A DNA stretch of 11,739 nt from Thermoplasmatales archaeon. GTDB lineage: Archaea; Thermoplasmatota; JASEFT01; JAUWIS01. Below the pieces are notes generated by a model. It ran no database searches and was not told the origin of the DNA. It saw only the letters and a list, made by a program, of their open reading frames with translations. The DNA lies in contig JASEEW010000044.1 in the NCBI GenBank assembly GCA_030019485.1, positions 1-11,739 on the forward strand, given 5' to 3'. How positions within the stretch are numbered: position 1 is the stretch's first letter; the number at the start of each line of letters is the position of its first letter. Below are positions 6,889 to 11,739 of this stretch, in pieces. The position numbers and the translations under genes were made by a program.

Positions 6889-7207
6889 TAAAATCATTCC
6901 ATTGATAGAAGCAAAAAAAACATCAGGGAAATACGTTAAACTGGATCCAAAGGGTTTTTTTGTCATAGAGTTAGACAGGCAGCAGATTAGAGTAGAATAT
7001 TACTCCAATGTTTACAGGAAAAAAAGAATCGCATCTGGAAAACTGGAAAAAGTTTTCACTGGAAAAAAAGCAGATGCATTGTCTGACACCATTGCAAACC
7101 ATGTGCCAGGTCTTAGACCAGAGCATTACTGCTATCTCGGCAGGGAGTTCCAAAAAGCAGAGTCAGCGCTCAAAAACAATAAAAAATACATTCAGGATGG
7201 GTGCTAG
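6881..7207 (+). CDS. DUF4346-like small protein
   Basis: A 108-residue protein that ends the operon, overlapping metE by 8 nt. DPKGFFVIELDRQQ (22-35) and the C-terminal segment HYCYLGREFQKAESALKNNK followed by KYIQD match, from memory, the uncharacterised DUF4346 domain. I recall that domain as usually C-terminal in archaeal pterin-binding or MtrA-type proteins, with a (D)HAxYLGREL-KAE-AL---YVQD ending. Here it is a free-standing protein. No catalytic motif, membrane segment or metal cluster is visible. Because the domain travels with pterin and corrinoid methyl-transfer proteins, a role in substrate binding or complex assembly for MtrA/MtrH is plausible but inferred. The gene ends 38 nt before the end of the leftward zinc-finger gene (tail to tail), with no strong terminator visible in the gap. 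Confidence 0.72.
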   Translation: MPDKIIPLIEAKKTSGKYVKLDPKGFFVIELDRQQIRVEYYSNVYRKKRIASGKLEKVFTGKKADALSDTIANHVPGLRPEHYCYLGREFQKAESALKNNKKYIQDGC

Positions 7208-7245
7208 CTATTTTGTTTACTGCACTCACCCGATTTGTTCAAAAA

Positions 7246-7575
7246 TTAAGCAACCTCAACAACAAGCTTTTTCTTTCCCTCCGGTTTGATTAATATGCCC
7301 TTCCCTTTTGTCAGCCTCATAAACTTAGCAATGCTCTTTGGTATTCTAACAATCAATGAGTTACCTGCATAGGAGATTTTTGATTTTTTTTCCATACCCC
7401 AGATACCAAGTTTCTTTGCTTTTTTTTCAATTTCAAGTGCTGATTCTTCTGTAAATATAACCTCTCCACACTTGGAGCATACATCTGAATCATACTTATC
7501 AAAATAGATATCACCATACATAAAAGGCGATTTTTTTCTTATCAATCTTCCCTTATCACACAATGGACATTTCAT
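7246..7575 (-). CDS. Zinc-finger/AbrB-type DNA-binding protein (MqsA/YgiT-like N-terminus)
   Basis: A 109-residue, two-part protein. The N-terminal half has two CxxC knuckles (Cys3/Cys6 and Cys33/Cys36), the zinc-binding arrangement of YgiT/MqsA-type antitoxins. The C-terminal half (about 64-108) reads SYAGNSLIVRIPKSIAKFM then RLTKGKGILIKPEGKKKLVVEV, a SpoVT/AbrB-type swapped-hairpin DNA-binding domain. It is probably a transcriptional regulator or an orphan antitoxin, since no toxin-sized gene sits immediately upstream; upstream is a 22-codon mini-ORF and then thiC. It shares its architecture and C-terminus (KKxxVE) with the antitoxin-like protein at 10880-11329. Co-transcription with thiC is likely because the gap is only 61 nt and is bridged by overlapping reading frames. 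Confidence 0.8.
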   Translation of the reverse strand: MKCPLCDKGRLIRKKSPFMYGDIYFDKYDSDVCSKCGEVIFTEESALEIEKKAKKLGIWGMEKKSKISYAGNSLIVRIPKSIAKFMRLTKGKGILIKPEGKKKLVVEVA

Positions 7576-7640
7576 AATCTCTCAATCCTTTCCAACTCCT
7601 TCCTGTACTTTTCCTCACCCCCGCGCATTTTCTTTCTCAC
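7572..7640 (-). CDS. Possible 22-codon mini-ORF bridging thiC and the zinc-finger gene
   Basis: On the minus strand a GTG start overlaps the thiC stop (GTGA, 7640-7637), and the reading frame ends with a TGA overlapping the ATG of the zinc-finger gene (ATGA, 7575-7572). The encoded peptide would be highly charged (MRKKMRGGEEKYRKELERIE plus RL), helix-forming, with no recognised family. An internal ATG at 7628 is preceded by GGAGGGG at a reasonable distance. The exact 4-nt overlaps on both sides fit a translational-coupling link or a remnant of a toxin gene, since toxins usually lie just upstream of such antitoxins. It may also be chance. Confidence 0.3.
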   Translation of the reverse strand: MRKKMRGGEEKYRKELERIERL

Positions 7641-8902
7641 CCCTCCAGATACTTTTTCACCATTTTTATTGCGCAGAGCTCACCGCACATTGAGCATGTA
7701 TCCTCAAAAGATGGTTTTCTTTTCTCCCTAAGCATTCTTGCCTTTTCAGGGTCAACGCAGTACTTGAACTGCTCATCCCAGTTCAGATTTTTTCTTGCAT
7801 TTGATATGGCCAAATCAGCCTCAATGTTTTTTCCTTTTGCAATGTCTGCAGAGTGCGCTGCTATTTTTGATGCAATGACACCGTCCCTTACATCATCCAC
7901 TGTTGGAAGGGAGAGATGCTCTGTTGGTGTAACATAGCAGAGAAAATCTGCGCCGTAGTATGCTGCGAGTGCTCCACCTATTGCGCCAACAATGTGGTCA
8001 TATCCTGGGGCAGTGTCTGTGACAAGTGGTCCCAGGACATAGAATGGGGCGTTTTTGCACACTGTTTTTTCTATCCTGACATTTGCTTCTATCTGATTTA
8101 ATGGTATGTGCCCTGGTCCTTCAACCATTGTCTGCACGCCTTTTTCCCTTGCCCTTTCAACAAGTTCACCAAGTATTACTAATTCCTGTATTTGAGGTGG
8201 GTCAGATGCATCTGCAATGCATCCAGGTCTGAGACCGTCGCCGAGGCTTAGCGTAAAACTGTTTTCGCTGGCAAGTTCAAGCAGGTAATCATAGTTTTTG
8301 TACAATGGGTTTTCTTTCTGGTTGTGAATTATCCATGCAACAAGAAACGCCCCTCCCCTGCTCACAACACCCATTGTTCTTTTCTGCTTTTTTAGTTTTT
8401 CAACACTTTCCTTCGTGACACCGCAGTGAACGGTCATGAAATCAACACCGTCCTGTGCATGTTTTTCAATGGAATTAAAAATGTCATCCTCTGTCATCTC
8501 AACAACCGCACCCTTTTTTGCGTACTCCATCCCTGCCTGGTAAATCGGCACTGTGCCAACCGGTATATTTACTGTTTTCAAAATTTTTCTTCTGATATCA
8601 TCAATGTTTCCACCTGTGCTTAAATCCATTATTGCATCAGTACCATATTTCACAGCTGTTTTTGCTTTTTCAATTTCCTCATCAATGTTTACATAGTCTG
8701 GTGAAGAACCAATGTTTGTGTTGATTTTAACCCTGAGTTTTTCACCTATGCCAAGCGGTCTTGGTGAATGATGCGGATTAAAAGGGATTACAGCCCTGCC
8801 TTCAAGAACCAGTTTTTTCAGTTTTGCTGGGTCAATCCTTTCATCTTTTGCAACCTGCTTTATTTCCTCCTGAAGTTTTAATGCAACTTTTTCCAGTGTC
8901 AT
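7637..8902 (-). CDS. thiC: Phosphomethylpyrimidine synthase ThiC (short form)
   Basis: Rearranges 5-aminoimidazole ribotide to the hydroxymethylpyrimidine phosphate half of thiamine, using S-adenosylmethionine and a C-terminal 4Fe-4S cluster. The 421 residues cover only the catalytic part, as in archaeal and clostridial ThiC, against about 630 in E. coli. Clear ThiC segments include KINTNIGSS, DAIMDLSTGG, VEMTEDD, DFMTVHCGV, VSRGGAFL, LSLGDGLRPG, VEGPGHIPL, GPLVTDTAPGYDHI and YVTPTEHLSLP. The cluster motif is CSMCGELC (Cys403, Cys406, Cys410), spaced CX2CX3C rather than the textbook CX2CX4C. The ATG at 8902 has a TATA-like element 26 nt upstream, so the transcript is probably leaderless with no room for a TPP riboswitch. 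A mini-ORF and a zinc-finger/AbrB gene follow. Confidence 0.95.
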   Translation of the reverse strand: MTLEKVALKLQEEIKQVAKDERIDPAKLKKLVLEGRAVIPFNPHHSPRPLGIGEKLRVKINTNIGSSPDYVNIDEEIEKAKTAVKYGTDAIMDLSTGGNIDDIRRKILKTVNIPVGTVPIYQAGMEYAKKGAVVEMTEDDIFNSIEKHAQDGVDFMTVHCGVTKESVEKLKKQKRTMGVVSRGGAFLVAWIIHNQKENPLYKNYDYLLELASENSFTLSLGDGLRPGCIADASDPPQIQELVILGELVERAREKGVQTMVEGPGHIPLNQIEANVRIEKTVCKNAPFYVLGPLVTDTAPGYDHIVGAIGGALAAYYGADFLCYVTPTEHLSLPTVDDVRDGVIASKIAAHSADIAKGKNIEADLAISNARKNLNWDEQFKYCVDPEKARMLREKRKPSFEDTCSMCGELCAIKMVKKYLEG

Positions 8903-8924
8903 AATTGTTAAACGGATTAAGGGG

Positions 8925-8931
8925 TAATAAA
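8925..8931 (-). promoter_or_regulatory. TATA box for thiC
   Basis: The minus strand reads TTTATTA here, centred about 26 nt before the thiC ATG at 8902. It lies in a 92-nt divergent region that also holds the promoter of the split-barrel gene. Confidence 0.4.
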
Positions 8932-8964
8932 GATGATGTTTTCTGTAAACATTCCTTGATAATA

Positions 8965-8971
8965 CTTAAAT
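8965..8971 (+). promoter_or_regulatory. TATA box for the FMN split-barrel gene
   Basis: CTTAAAT is centred about 27 nt before the ATG at 8995, again consistent with a leaderless transcript, and this spacing decides the start over the in-frame TTG at 8905. Confidence 0.4.
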
Positions 8972-8994
8972 CATTTGAGAGCAGTTTATGTTTT

Positions 8995-9492
8995 ATGTCC
9001 AAAATAATTGGTGAAGCGCTTGATGAAAAATCCTTCAAACAGTTCAGGGCAGGGGAGAGCACGGTGGTGGTTGCAACAATCACAGACAACGGTTATCCAA
9101 ACACAACACCTGTGCACCTAGTCACGGCTGTGAATAAAAAAACGCTTCTTCCGGCGATGAACAGAAACCATCAGGGGGTTATTAACATCAGATATGAGCC
9201 GAAAATAATGGTATCGCTCTGTGAAAAAGATGATTTGAATATCTCAATAAGATGCAATGCAGGGGTGTTTAAAGAAAAAATGGAATGCAACCAGGCTATG
9301 TGCATAGTCAAGGCAGCGGTAATTGACATAAAAGATGATTCCACACATTCTGAGACAGTTTCAGGTGTTCGGTACAGATGCAGGACTGAAAGAGGGAAAA
9401 GGTTCATCCAGGATGTTTTTGATGAACTTGAAACGTATACTAAACTCCAAACTTCTCAGCTGGGTAGACACGAAAATTGCTGCAGCTCATAA
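8995..9492 (+). CDS. Pyridoxamine 5'-phosphate oxidase-like FMN-binding split-barrel protein
   Basis: A 165-residue protein with the small split-barrel pattern of PPOX-like flavoproteins. The strand STVVVATITDNGYPNTTPVH (22-41) is followed by the second strand with LLPAMNRNHQGVINIR (51-66), then PKIMVSLCEKDDLNISIRC (69-87) and the long strand AMCIVKAAVIDIK (101-113). Such proteins bind FMN, F420 or heme and act as reductases or oxidases; the cofactor and substrate are not evident here. In-frame TTG at 8905 lies upstream of the promoter, so ATG at 8995 is used. The body of the fold seems to end near DVFDELETY (140-148). The last 17 residues (TKLQTSQLGRHENCCSS) are encoded inside a strongly self-complementary DNA segment (9441-9563) and may be a non-conserved tail. 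Confidence 0.72.
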   Translation: MSKIIGEALDEKSFKQFRAGESTVVVATITDNGYPNTTPVHLVTAVNKKTLLPAMNRNHQGVINIRYEPKIMVSLCEKDDLNISIRCNAGVFKEKMECNQAMCIVKAAVIDIKDDSTHSETVSGVRYRCRTERGKRFIQDVFDELETYTKLQTSQLGRHENCCSS

Positions 9493-9563
9493 ACTGGGAA
9501 GTTTGCTGCAACACAGATTTCAGCGTAGAATTTCAACCGAAATAACTTCGGTTGCAGAGTTTA
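9441..9563. ncRNA. Structured 123-nt segment folding as a three-way junction (possible ncRNA or 3' UTR element)
   Basis: Three helices fit together with almost no unpaired bases at the junction. P1 pairs TAAACTC (9441-9447) with GAGTTTA (9557-9563), seven perfect pairs. P2 starts at the next base and pairs CAAACTTCTCAG (9448-9459) with CTGGGAAGTTTG (9494-9505), twelve pairs with one G-U. P3 pairs TGCAAC (9507-9512) with GTTGCA (9551-9556), immediately next to P1; an alternative local hairpin pairs CAACCGAA (9534-9541) with TTCGGTTG (9547-9554). The segment overlaps the last 17 codons and stop of the split-barrel gene and ends 67 nt before the acyl-CoA dehydrogenase ATG. It might be an RNA terminator or processing element, a small RNA, or a remnant of an inserted palindromic element. 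The strand is not determined. It does not match tRNA or 5S rRNA. Confidence 0.35.
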
Positions 9564-9599
9564 CAGGGTAATGGTTAGGTGGAAACAAAAAAGCAAACA

Positions 9600-9605
9600 T
9601 TTATC
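9600..9605 (+). promoter_or_regulatory. TATA box for the acyl-CoA dehydrogenase gene
   Basis: TTTATC preceded by purine-rich AAAAAAGCAAACA is centred about 27 nt before the ATG at 9630, matching the leaderless spacing seen at other genes in the window. There is no Shine-Dalgarno sequence before the ATG. Confidence 0.45.
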
Positions 9606-9629
9606 TGAAAGTATTCCAATTTCCAATTT

Positions 9630-10769
9630 ATGAACCTGAATTTTACAGAAGAACAAAAAATGATTCAAAAAACAGTTAAGGATTTTGCACTGAAAGAAAT
9701 TGCGCCCGTAGCTGACCAGATAGACAAGGAATCAAAGTTTCCTGCGGATATTATAAAGAAACTTGGGCAGCTTGGTCTTATGGGGATAAATGTATCCATG
9801 GAGGACGGGGGTGCAGGTCTTGACACGGCTTGCTATGCAATTGCAATTGAGGGGCTGTCAAAAGCATCAGCAGCCACAGGCTCCATAGTCGCAATGCATC
9901 ATTTAGCCTGTGATGCACTCAAGCGGGCTGGCACGCCAGGGCAGAAAAAAAAATATTTATCCAGATTAGCTGCCGGTGATTATTTAGGTGCATTCGCACT
10001 CACTGAGCCAAAAGCAGGCAGTGATATAGGAGGAATACAAACAACTGCAAAATTGGAGGATGATTCCTATATTCTTGATGGTAAGAAAATATTTATTGTC
10101 AACGGCATGCAGGCGGATGTGATAAATGTTTTTGCATCCACGGACACCTCAAAAGGAGCTAATGGGATATCAGCATTTATAGTTGAGAAGAATTCCCCAG
10201 GGTTCAGCGTCAGCAGAAAAATCAACAAGCTTGGCATAAGGGGCTGTGAAATTGCGGAGCTGATTTTTAAGGACTGCAGGGTGCCTAAAGAAAATCTTCT
10301 TGGAAAGGAAAACGAGGGTTTTAGAATAGCCAATGATGCGCTTGACACTGCAAGAATAGCTGTTGGAGCGCAGGCTGTTGGCATAGCACAGGGAGCATTT
10401 GAGGAGGCACTGAAATACTCAAAGCAGAGGAAACAGTTCGGCAGGGCTATCTGCGAGTTTCAGGCGATTCAGTGGATGCTTGCCAACATGGCTACAGAGA
10501 TAGAGGCTGCGCGACTCCTTGTTTACAAAGCAGCACTTGCTGAGGATGCAAACAAAAAATTCAGTGCTGATGCCTCAATGGCAAAACTGTTTGCAAGCGA
10601 GGTTGCTGTGAGAGCAGCGGTAAAGGCTGTGCAGATTTTTGGCGGATATGGTTACACAAAGGACTACCCGGTTGAGCGCTTTTTCAGGGATGCGAAGGTA
10701 ACCGAGATTTATCAGGGCACAAGTGAAATCCAGCGAGCGAATATTGTGAGAGAACTGCTGGGAAAGTAA
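9630..10769 (+). CDS. Acyl-CoA dehydrogenase family flavoprotein
   Basis: A 379-residue, full-length acyl-CoA dehydrogenase (family usually about 380). These FAD enzymes oxidise acyl-CoA to trans-2-enoyl-CoA, passing electrons to ETF or a similar carrier. Visible signatures are AFALTEPKAGSD (121-132, FAD/substrate binding), GKKIFIVNG (151-159), KLGIRGCE (200-207), KQRKQFGRAICEFQAIQWML (265-284), QIFGGYGYTKDYPVERFFRD (335-354) and the C-terminal TEIYQGTSEIQR (358-369). The residue corresponding to the catalytic Glu of the short/medium-chain enzymes (Y-E-G-T) is Gln362. The alternative position used by isovaleryl-CoA dehydrogenase, in the LDxER segment, is Ala241. Activity as a normal dehydrogenase is therefore uncertain. 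No ETF, thiolase or hydratase gene is adjacent. Leaderless promoter at 9600-9605. Confidence 0.93.
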   Translation: MNLNFTEEQKMIQKTVKDFALKEIAPVADQIDKESKFPADIIKKLGQLGLMGINVSMEDGGAGLDTACYAIAIEGLSKASAATGSIVAMHHLACDALKRAGTPGQKKKYLSRLAAGDYLGAFALTEPKAGSDIGGIQTTAKLEDDSYILDGKKIFIVNGMQADVINVFASTDTSKGANGISAFIVEKNSPGFSVSRKINKLGIRGCEIAELIFKDCRVPKENLLGKENEGFRIANDALDTARIAVGAQAVGIAQGAFEEALKYSKQRKQFGRAICEFQAIQWMLANMATEIEAARLLVYKAALAEDANKKFSADASMAKLFASEVAVRAAVKAVQIFGGYGYTKDYPVERFFRDAKVTEIYQGTSEIQRANIVRELLGK

Positions 10770-10846
10770 AAACCGATAAAACTGAAAGATATTTATGTTA
10801 TTCCTTGGGGTTGTCTTTGTAATGTCTGCAACGCTGAGGGGTTGAT

Positions 10847-10851
10847 AAAAA
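10847..10851 (-). terminator. Possible T-tract terminator of the toxin-antitoxin operon
   Basis: The minus strand reads TTTTT about 30 nt past the antitoxin stop. Archaeal transcription often ends at such T-runs without a hairpin. The evidence is only the run itself. Confidence 0.2.
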
Positions 10852-10871
10852 CAAGCAATGTGAGTAAAATG

Positions 10872-10881
10872 TTTCTTTTTT
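10872..10881 (+). terminator. Possible T-tract terminator of the acyl-CoA dehydrogenase gene
   Basis: TTTCTTTTTT lies about 100 nt after the acyl-CoA dehydrogenase stop, at the converging end of the leftward antitoxin gene. A T-rich run of this kind is a typical archaeal stop signal; no hairpin precedes it. The rest of the gap from 10770 holds nothing else I can support. Confidence 0.25.
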
Positions 10882-11329
10882 ATGCTCCTAGCTCAACAAT
10901 CATTTTCTTTTTTGATACAGGCGTGATTAGTACTTTTTCTTTTGCTTTGATTTTCATTGCTCTCAGAATGTCTTTAGGGAGGTATATACCCAGTCTTCCA
11001 CCACCTGCCACTGAAACTGTTGCTTCATGCCCGGTTGGTATTTTTTCAGCAGCGAACCTGTCTACGATCTTGGATGACCTGGCATCGTAGAATTCTTCCT
11101 TGCAGGCATTGCATCTGTGTCCCGAAAGATTGGGAATTATTATATGCTCACCACCTAGGACAACATCAAAGCAAAGGCTGTCGGAGTATTCCGCTGTTCC
11201 TACCTCACAAATGGGGCATTTAAACGATTTCTTTATCATTGGTTCTTTCTTGTGTTTCCACTTCTTCTTCAGTGTTTTTCTCATCATCTCCTCAGTTATT
11301 ACTGGGACATCTTCTATTTTTTTTCTCAT
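10880..11329 (-). CDS. Zinc-finger/AbrB antitoxin-like protein
   Basis: A 149-residue protein with a charged N-terminal extension (about 1-35), a zinc-finger region with Cys38/Cys41 and Cys73/Cys76 in CPIC and CNAC, and a C-terminal SpoVT/AbrB-type segment (about 104-148) reading VSVAGGGRLGIYLPKDIL then KAKEKVLITPVSKKKMIVEL. A YgiT-type zinc finger joined to an AbrB DNA-binding half is an antitoxin-like design: the finger could hold the toxin while AbrB binds the operon promoter. Its ATG overlaps the stop of the upstream small gene (ATGA, 11329-11326), the usual coupling of toxin-antitoxin pairs. An internal Met31 could also start but would lose that overlap. It is similar in layout to the shorter protein at 7246-7575. 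Confidence 0.75.
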   Translation of the reverse strand: MRKKIEDVPVITEEMMRKTLKKKWKHKKEPMIKKSFKCPICEVGTAEYSDSLCFDVVLGGEHIIIPNLSGHRCNACKEEFYDARSSKIVDRFAAEKIPTGHEATVSVAGGGRLGIYLPKDILRAMKIKAKEKVLITPVSKKKMIVELGA

Positions 11330-11625
11330 GTTTTTTCCTCCTCAAATGCTGTTATTACCACTACAAGTTTGCCATCCGCTTTCATGATTGCGAATGCTAT
11401 TCTCACCAAACCTTCTCTGTATGGAAAACAGTTTTTTGATATGTATCGTCCTTCATGTTTTTTATCAAACCCATACACTCCATACAGAAGTGTGTTCAGT
11501 ATTTCTACTTCCTTAATATCAGGATGATATGTTCTGATATGCCGCCATCTTATCTCATAGCAGTTGCTATATACCAGTTTTTCCACATCTTCCCTGAGCT
11601 TGCTTAAATCCTTATATACTATCAT
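11326..11625 (-). CDS. Small toxin-like protein (DUF4258/BrnT-like, RelE-type fold suspected)
   Basis: From ATG at 11625 this is 99 residues. The layout is that of small RelE-fold or DUF4258-type toxins: a helical N-terminus, then YEIRWRHIRTYHPDI (23-37) where His29 sits at the 'HA-xR' helix, EVEILNTLLYGV (39-50), GRYISK (59-64), LVRIAFAI (73-80) and a final strand KLVVVITAFEE (86-96). The family call is by pattern and not certain. The start is ATG at 11625 because AGGAG (11633-11637) lies seven nt upstream; the in-frame TTG at 11658 has no such signal. The stop overlaps the antitoxin start by 4 nt. In this type of locus the toxin commonly cleaves RNA on or off the ribosome and is neutralised by the partner protein. 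Confidence 0.68.
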   Translation of the reverse strand: MIVYKDLSKLREDVEKLVYSNCYEIRWRHIRTYHPDIKEVEILNTLLYGVYGFDKKHEGRYISKNCFPYREGLVRIAFAIMKADGKLVVVITAFEEEKT

Positions 11626-11632
11626 GTATCTA

Positions 11633-11637
11633 CTCCT
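11633..11637 (-). promoter_or_regulatory. Shine-Dalgarno site that fixes the toxin start
   Basis: The minus strand reads AGGAG seven nt before the ATG at 11625. It would lie inside the coding region if translation began at the upstream TTG (11658), so it favours the ATG. Confidence 0.5.
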
Positions 11638-11687
11638 ATATAGTATTTTCTCCGTCAAATATCCGTATGAGATTCACCCGGGCATGA

Positions 11688-11699
11688 TGTATATATACA
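11688..11699. promoter_or_regulatory. 12-bp AT-rich palindrome: candidate TATA box/operator of the toxin-antitoxin operon
   Basis: TGTATATATACA is a perfect palindrome about 63-74 nt upstream of the toxin ATG. Read leftward it could be the TATA box, giving a leader of about 40 nt; as a palindrome it could also be the AbrB-half binding site for self-repression. A second run, ACATATATATTT (11708-11719), lies next to it and could drive the operon or a rightward gene beyond the window. Alternating TA sequence forms palindromes easily, so the operator role is a guess. Confidence 0.35.
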
Positions 11700-11739
11700 C
11701 CGAGGTACATATATATTTCTGAGGCGAGTATCCATGTGC

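Noticed and set aside
8905..8994. In-frame TTG extension of the split-barrel gene by 30 residues
   Set aside because: It lies upstream of the TATA element at 8965-8971, nearly touches the thiC start, and adds sequence not expected in the split-barrel family.
9448..9520. tRNA-like D-arm text (CTCAGCTGGGTAGAC) suggesting a tRNA gene, possibly with an intron
   Set aside because: The D-stem would have a C-C mismatch, there is no TTCGAAT-type T-loop, no anticodon stem with a seven-base loop, and the seven-pair closing stem is at the wrong distance from the D-arm.
9441..9563. 5S rRNA, suggested by the length near 120 nt and the three-way junction
   Set aside because: None of the conserved 5S loop sequences (for example the CCGAAC...GAAGT region) is present, and the segment overlaps a coding region.
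10795..10845. 16-residue hydrophobic ORF after the acyl-CoA dehydrogenase (MLFLGVVFVMSATLRG)
   Set aside because: No Shine-Dalgarno site, no TATA element at the right distance and no recognisable protein; probably chance.
11734..11739. ATG at the right edge preceded by GAGGCGAG and a TATA-like run, possibly a rightward gene start
   Set aside because: Only two codons are visible, so nothing can be supported.
1..11739. CRISPR arrays, insertion sequences, phage or integrase genes
   Set aside because: No regularly spaced repeats, transposase or integrase-like proteins were seen in any frame.

Overview
The window looks archaeal, probably from an anaerobic euryarchaeal-type lineage. Six genes have an AT-rich TATA-like element centred about 25-28 nt before the start codon with little or no room for a leader, which is the signature of archaeal leaderless transcripts. 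The gene content agrees: homologues of the tetrahydromethanopterin (H4MPT) methyltransferase subunits MtrA and MtrH, a folate-independent core methionine synthase, a short ThiC and zinc-finger/AbrB proteins. The DNA is fairly AT-rich. I cannot name the lineage, and no core methanogenesis gene (such as mcr or the membrane subunits MtrB-G) is present here.

Left part (1-4140): the first 32 codons of a leftward phosphoesterase-like gene share a divergent promoter region with mtnA (methylthioribose-1-phosphate isomerase). mtnA overlaps the start of an OPT-family transporter. A leftward radical SAM gene of the COG2108 type meets the transporter tail to tail with a 14-nt overlap.

Centre (4208-7207): the most interesting block is a five-gene, back-to-back rightward operon. 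It encodes an unrecognised 85-residue protein, an MtrA-like corrinoid protein without a membrane anchor, an MtrH-like methyltransferase, a core MetE-type methionine synthase and a small DUF4346-like protein. Read together, it suggests a soluble route that moves a methyl group from methyl-H4MPT (MtrH) to a cobamide on MtrA and then to homocysteine (MetE). The mtrH gene has no ATG, GTG or TTG at the expected place. It appears to start at a CTG preceded by a strong Shine-Dalgarno sequence, and it is in the same frame as mtrA, one codon after the mtrA stop.

Right part (7246-11739): a leftward thiC is followed by a zinc-finger/AbrB gene, with a 22-codon mini-ORF overlapping both by 4 nt. Rightward come an FMN-binding split-barrel protein and an acyl-CoA dehydrogenase that has Gln where the catalytic Glu is expected. 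Between them, and overlapping the end of the split-barrel gene, lies a 123-nt segment that can fold into a compact three-way junction. The window ends with a leftward toxin-antitoxin-like pair whose antitoxin has the same zinc-finger/AbrB architecture as the thiC-linked protein; an AT-rich 12-bp palindrome lies upstream.
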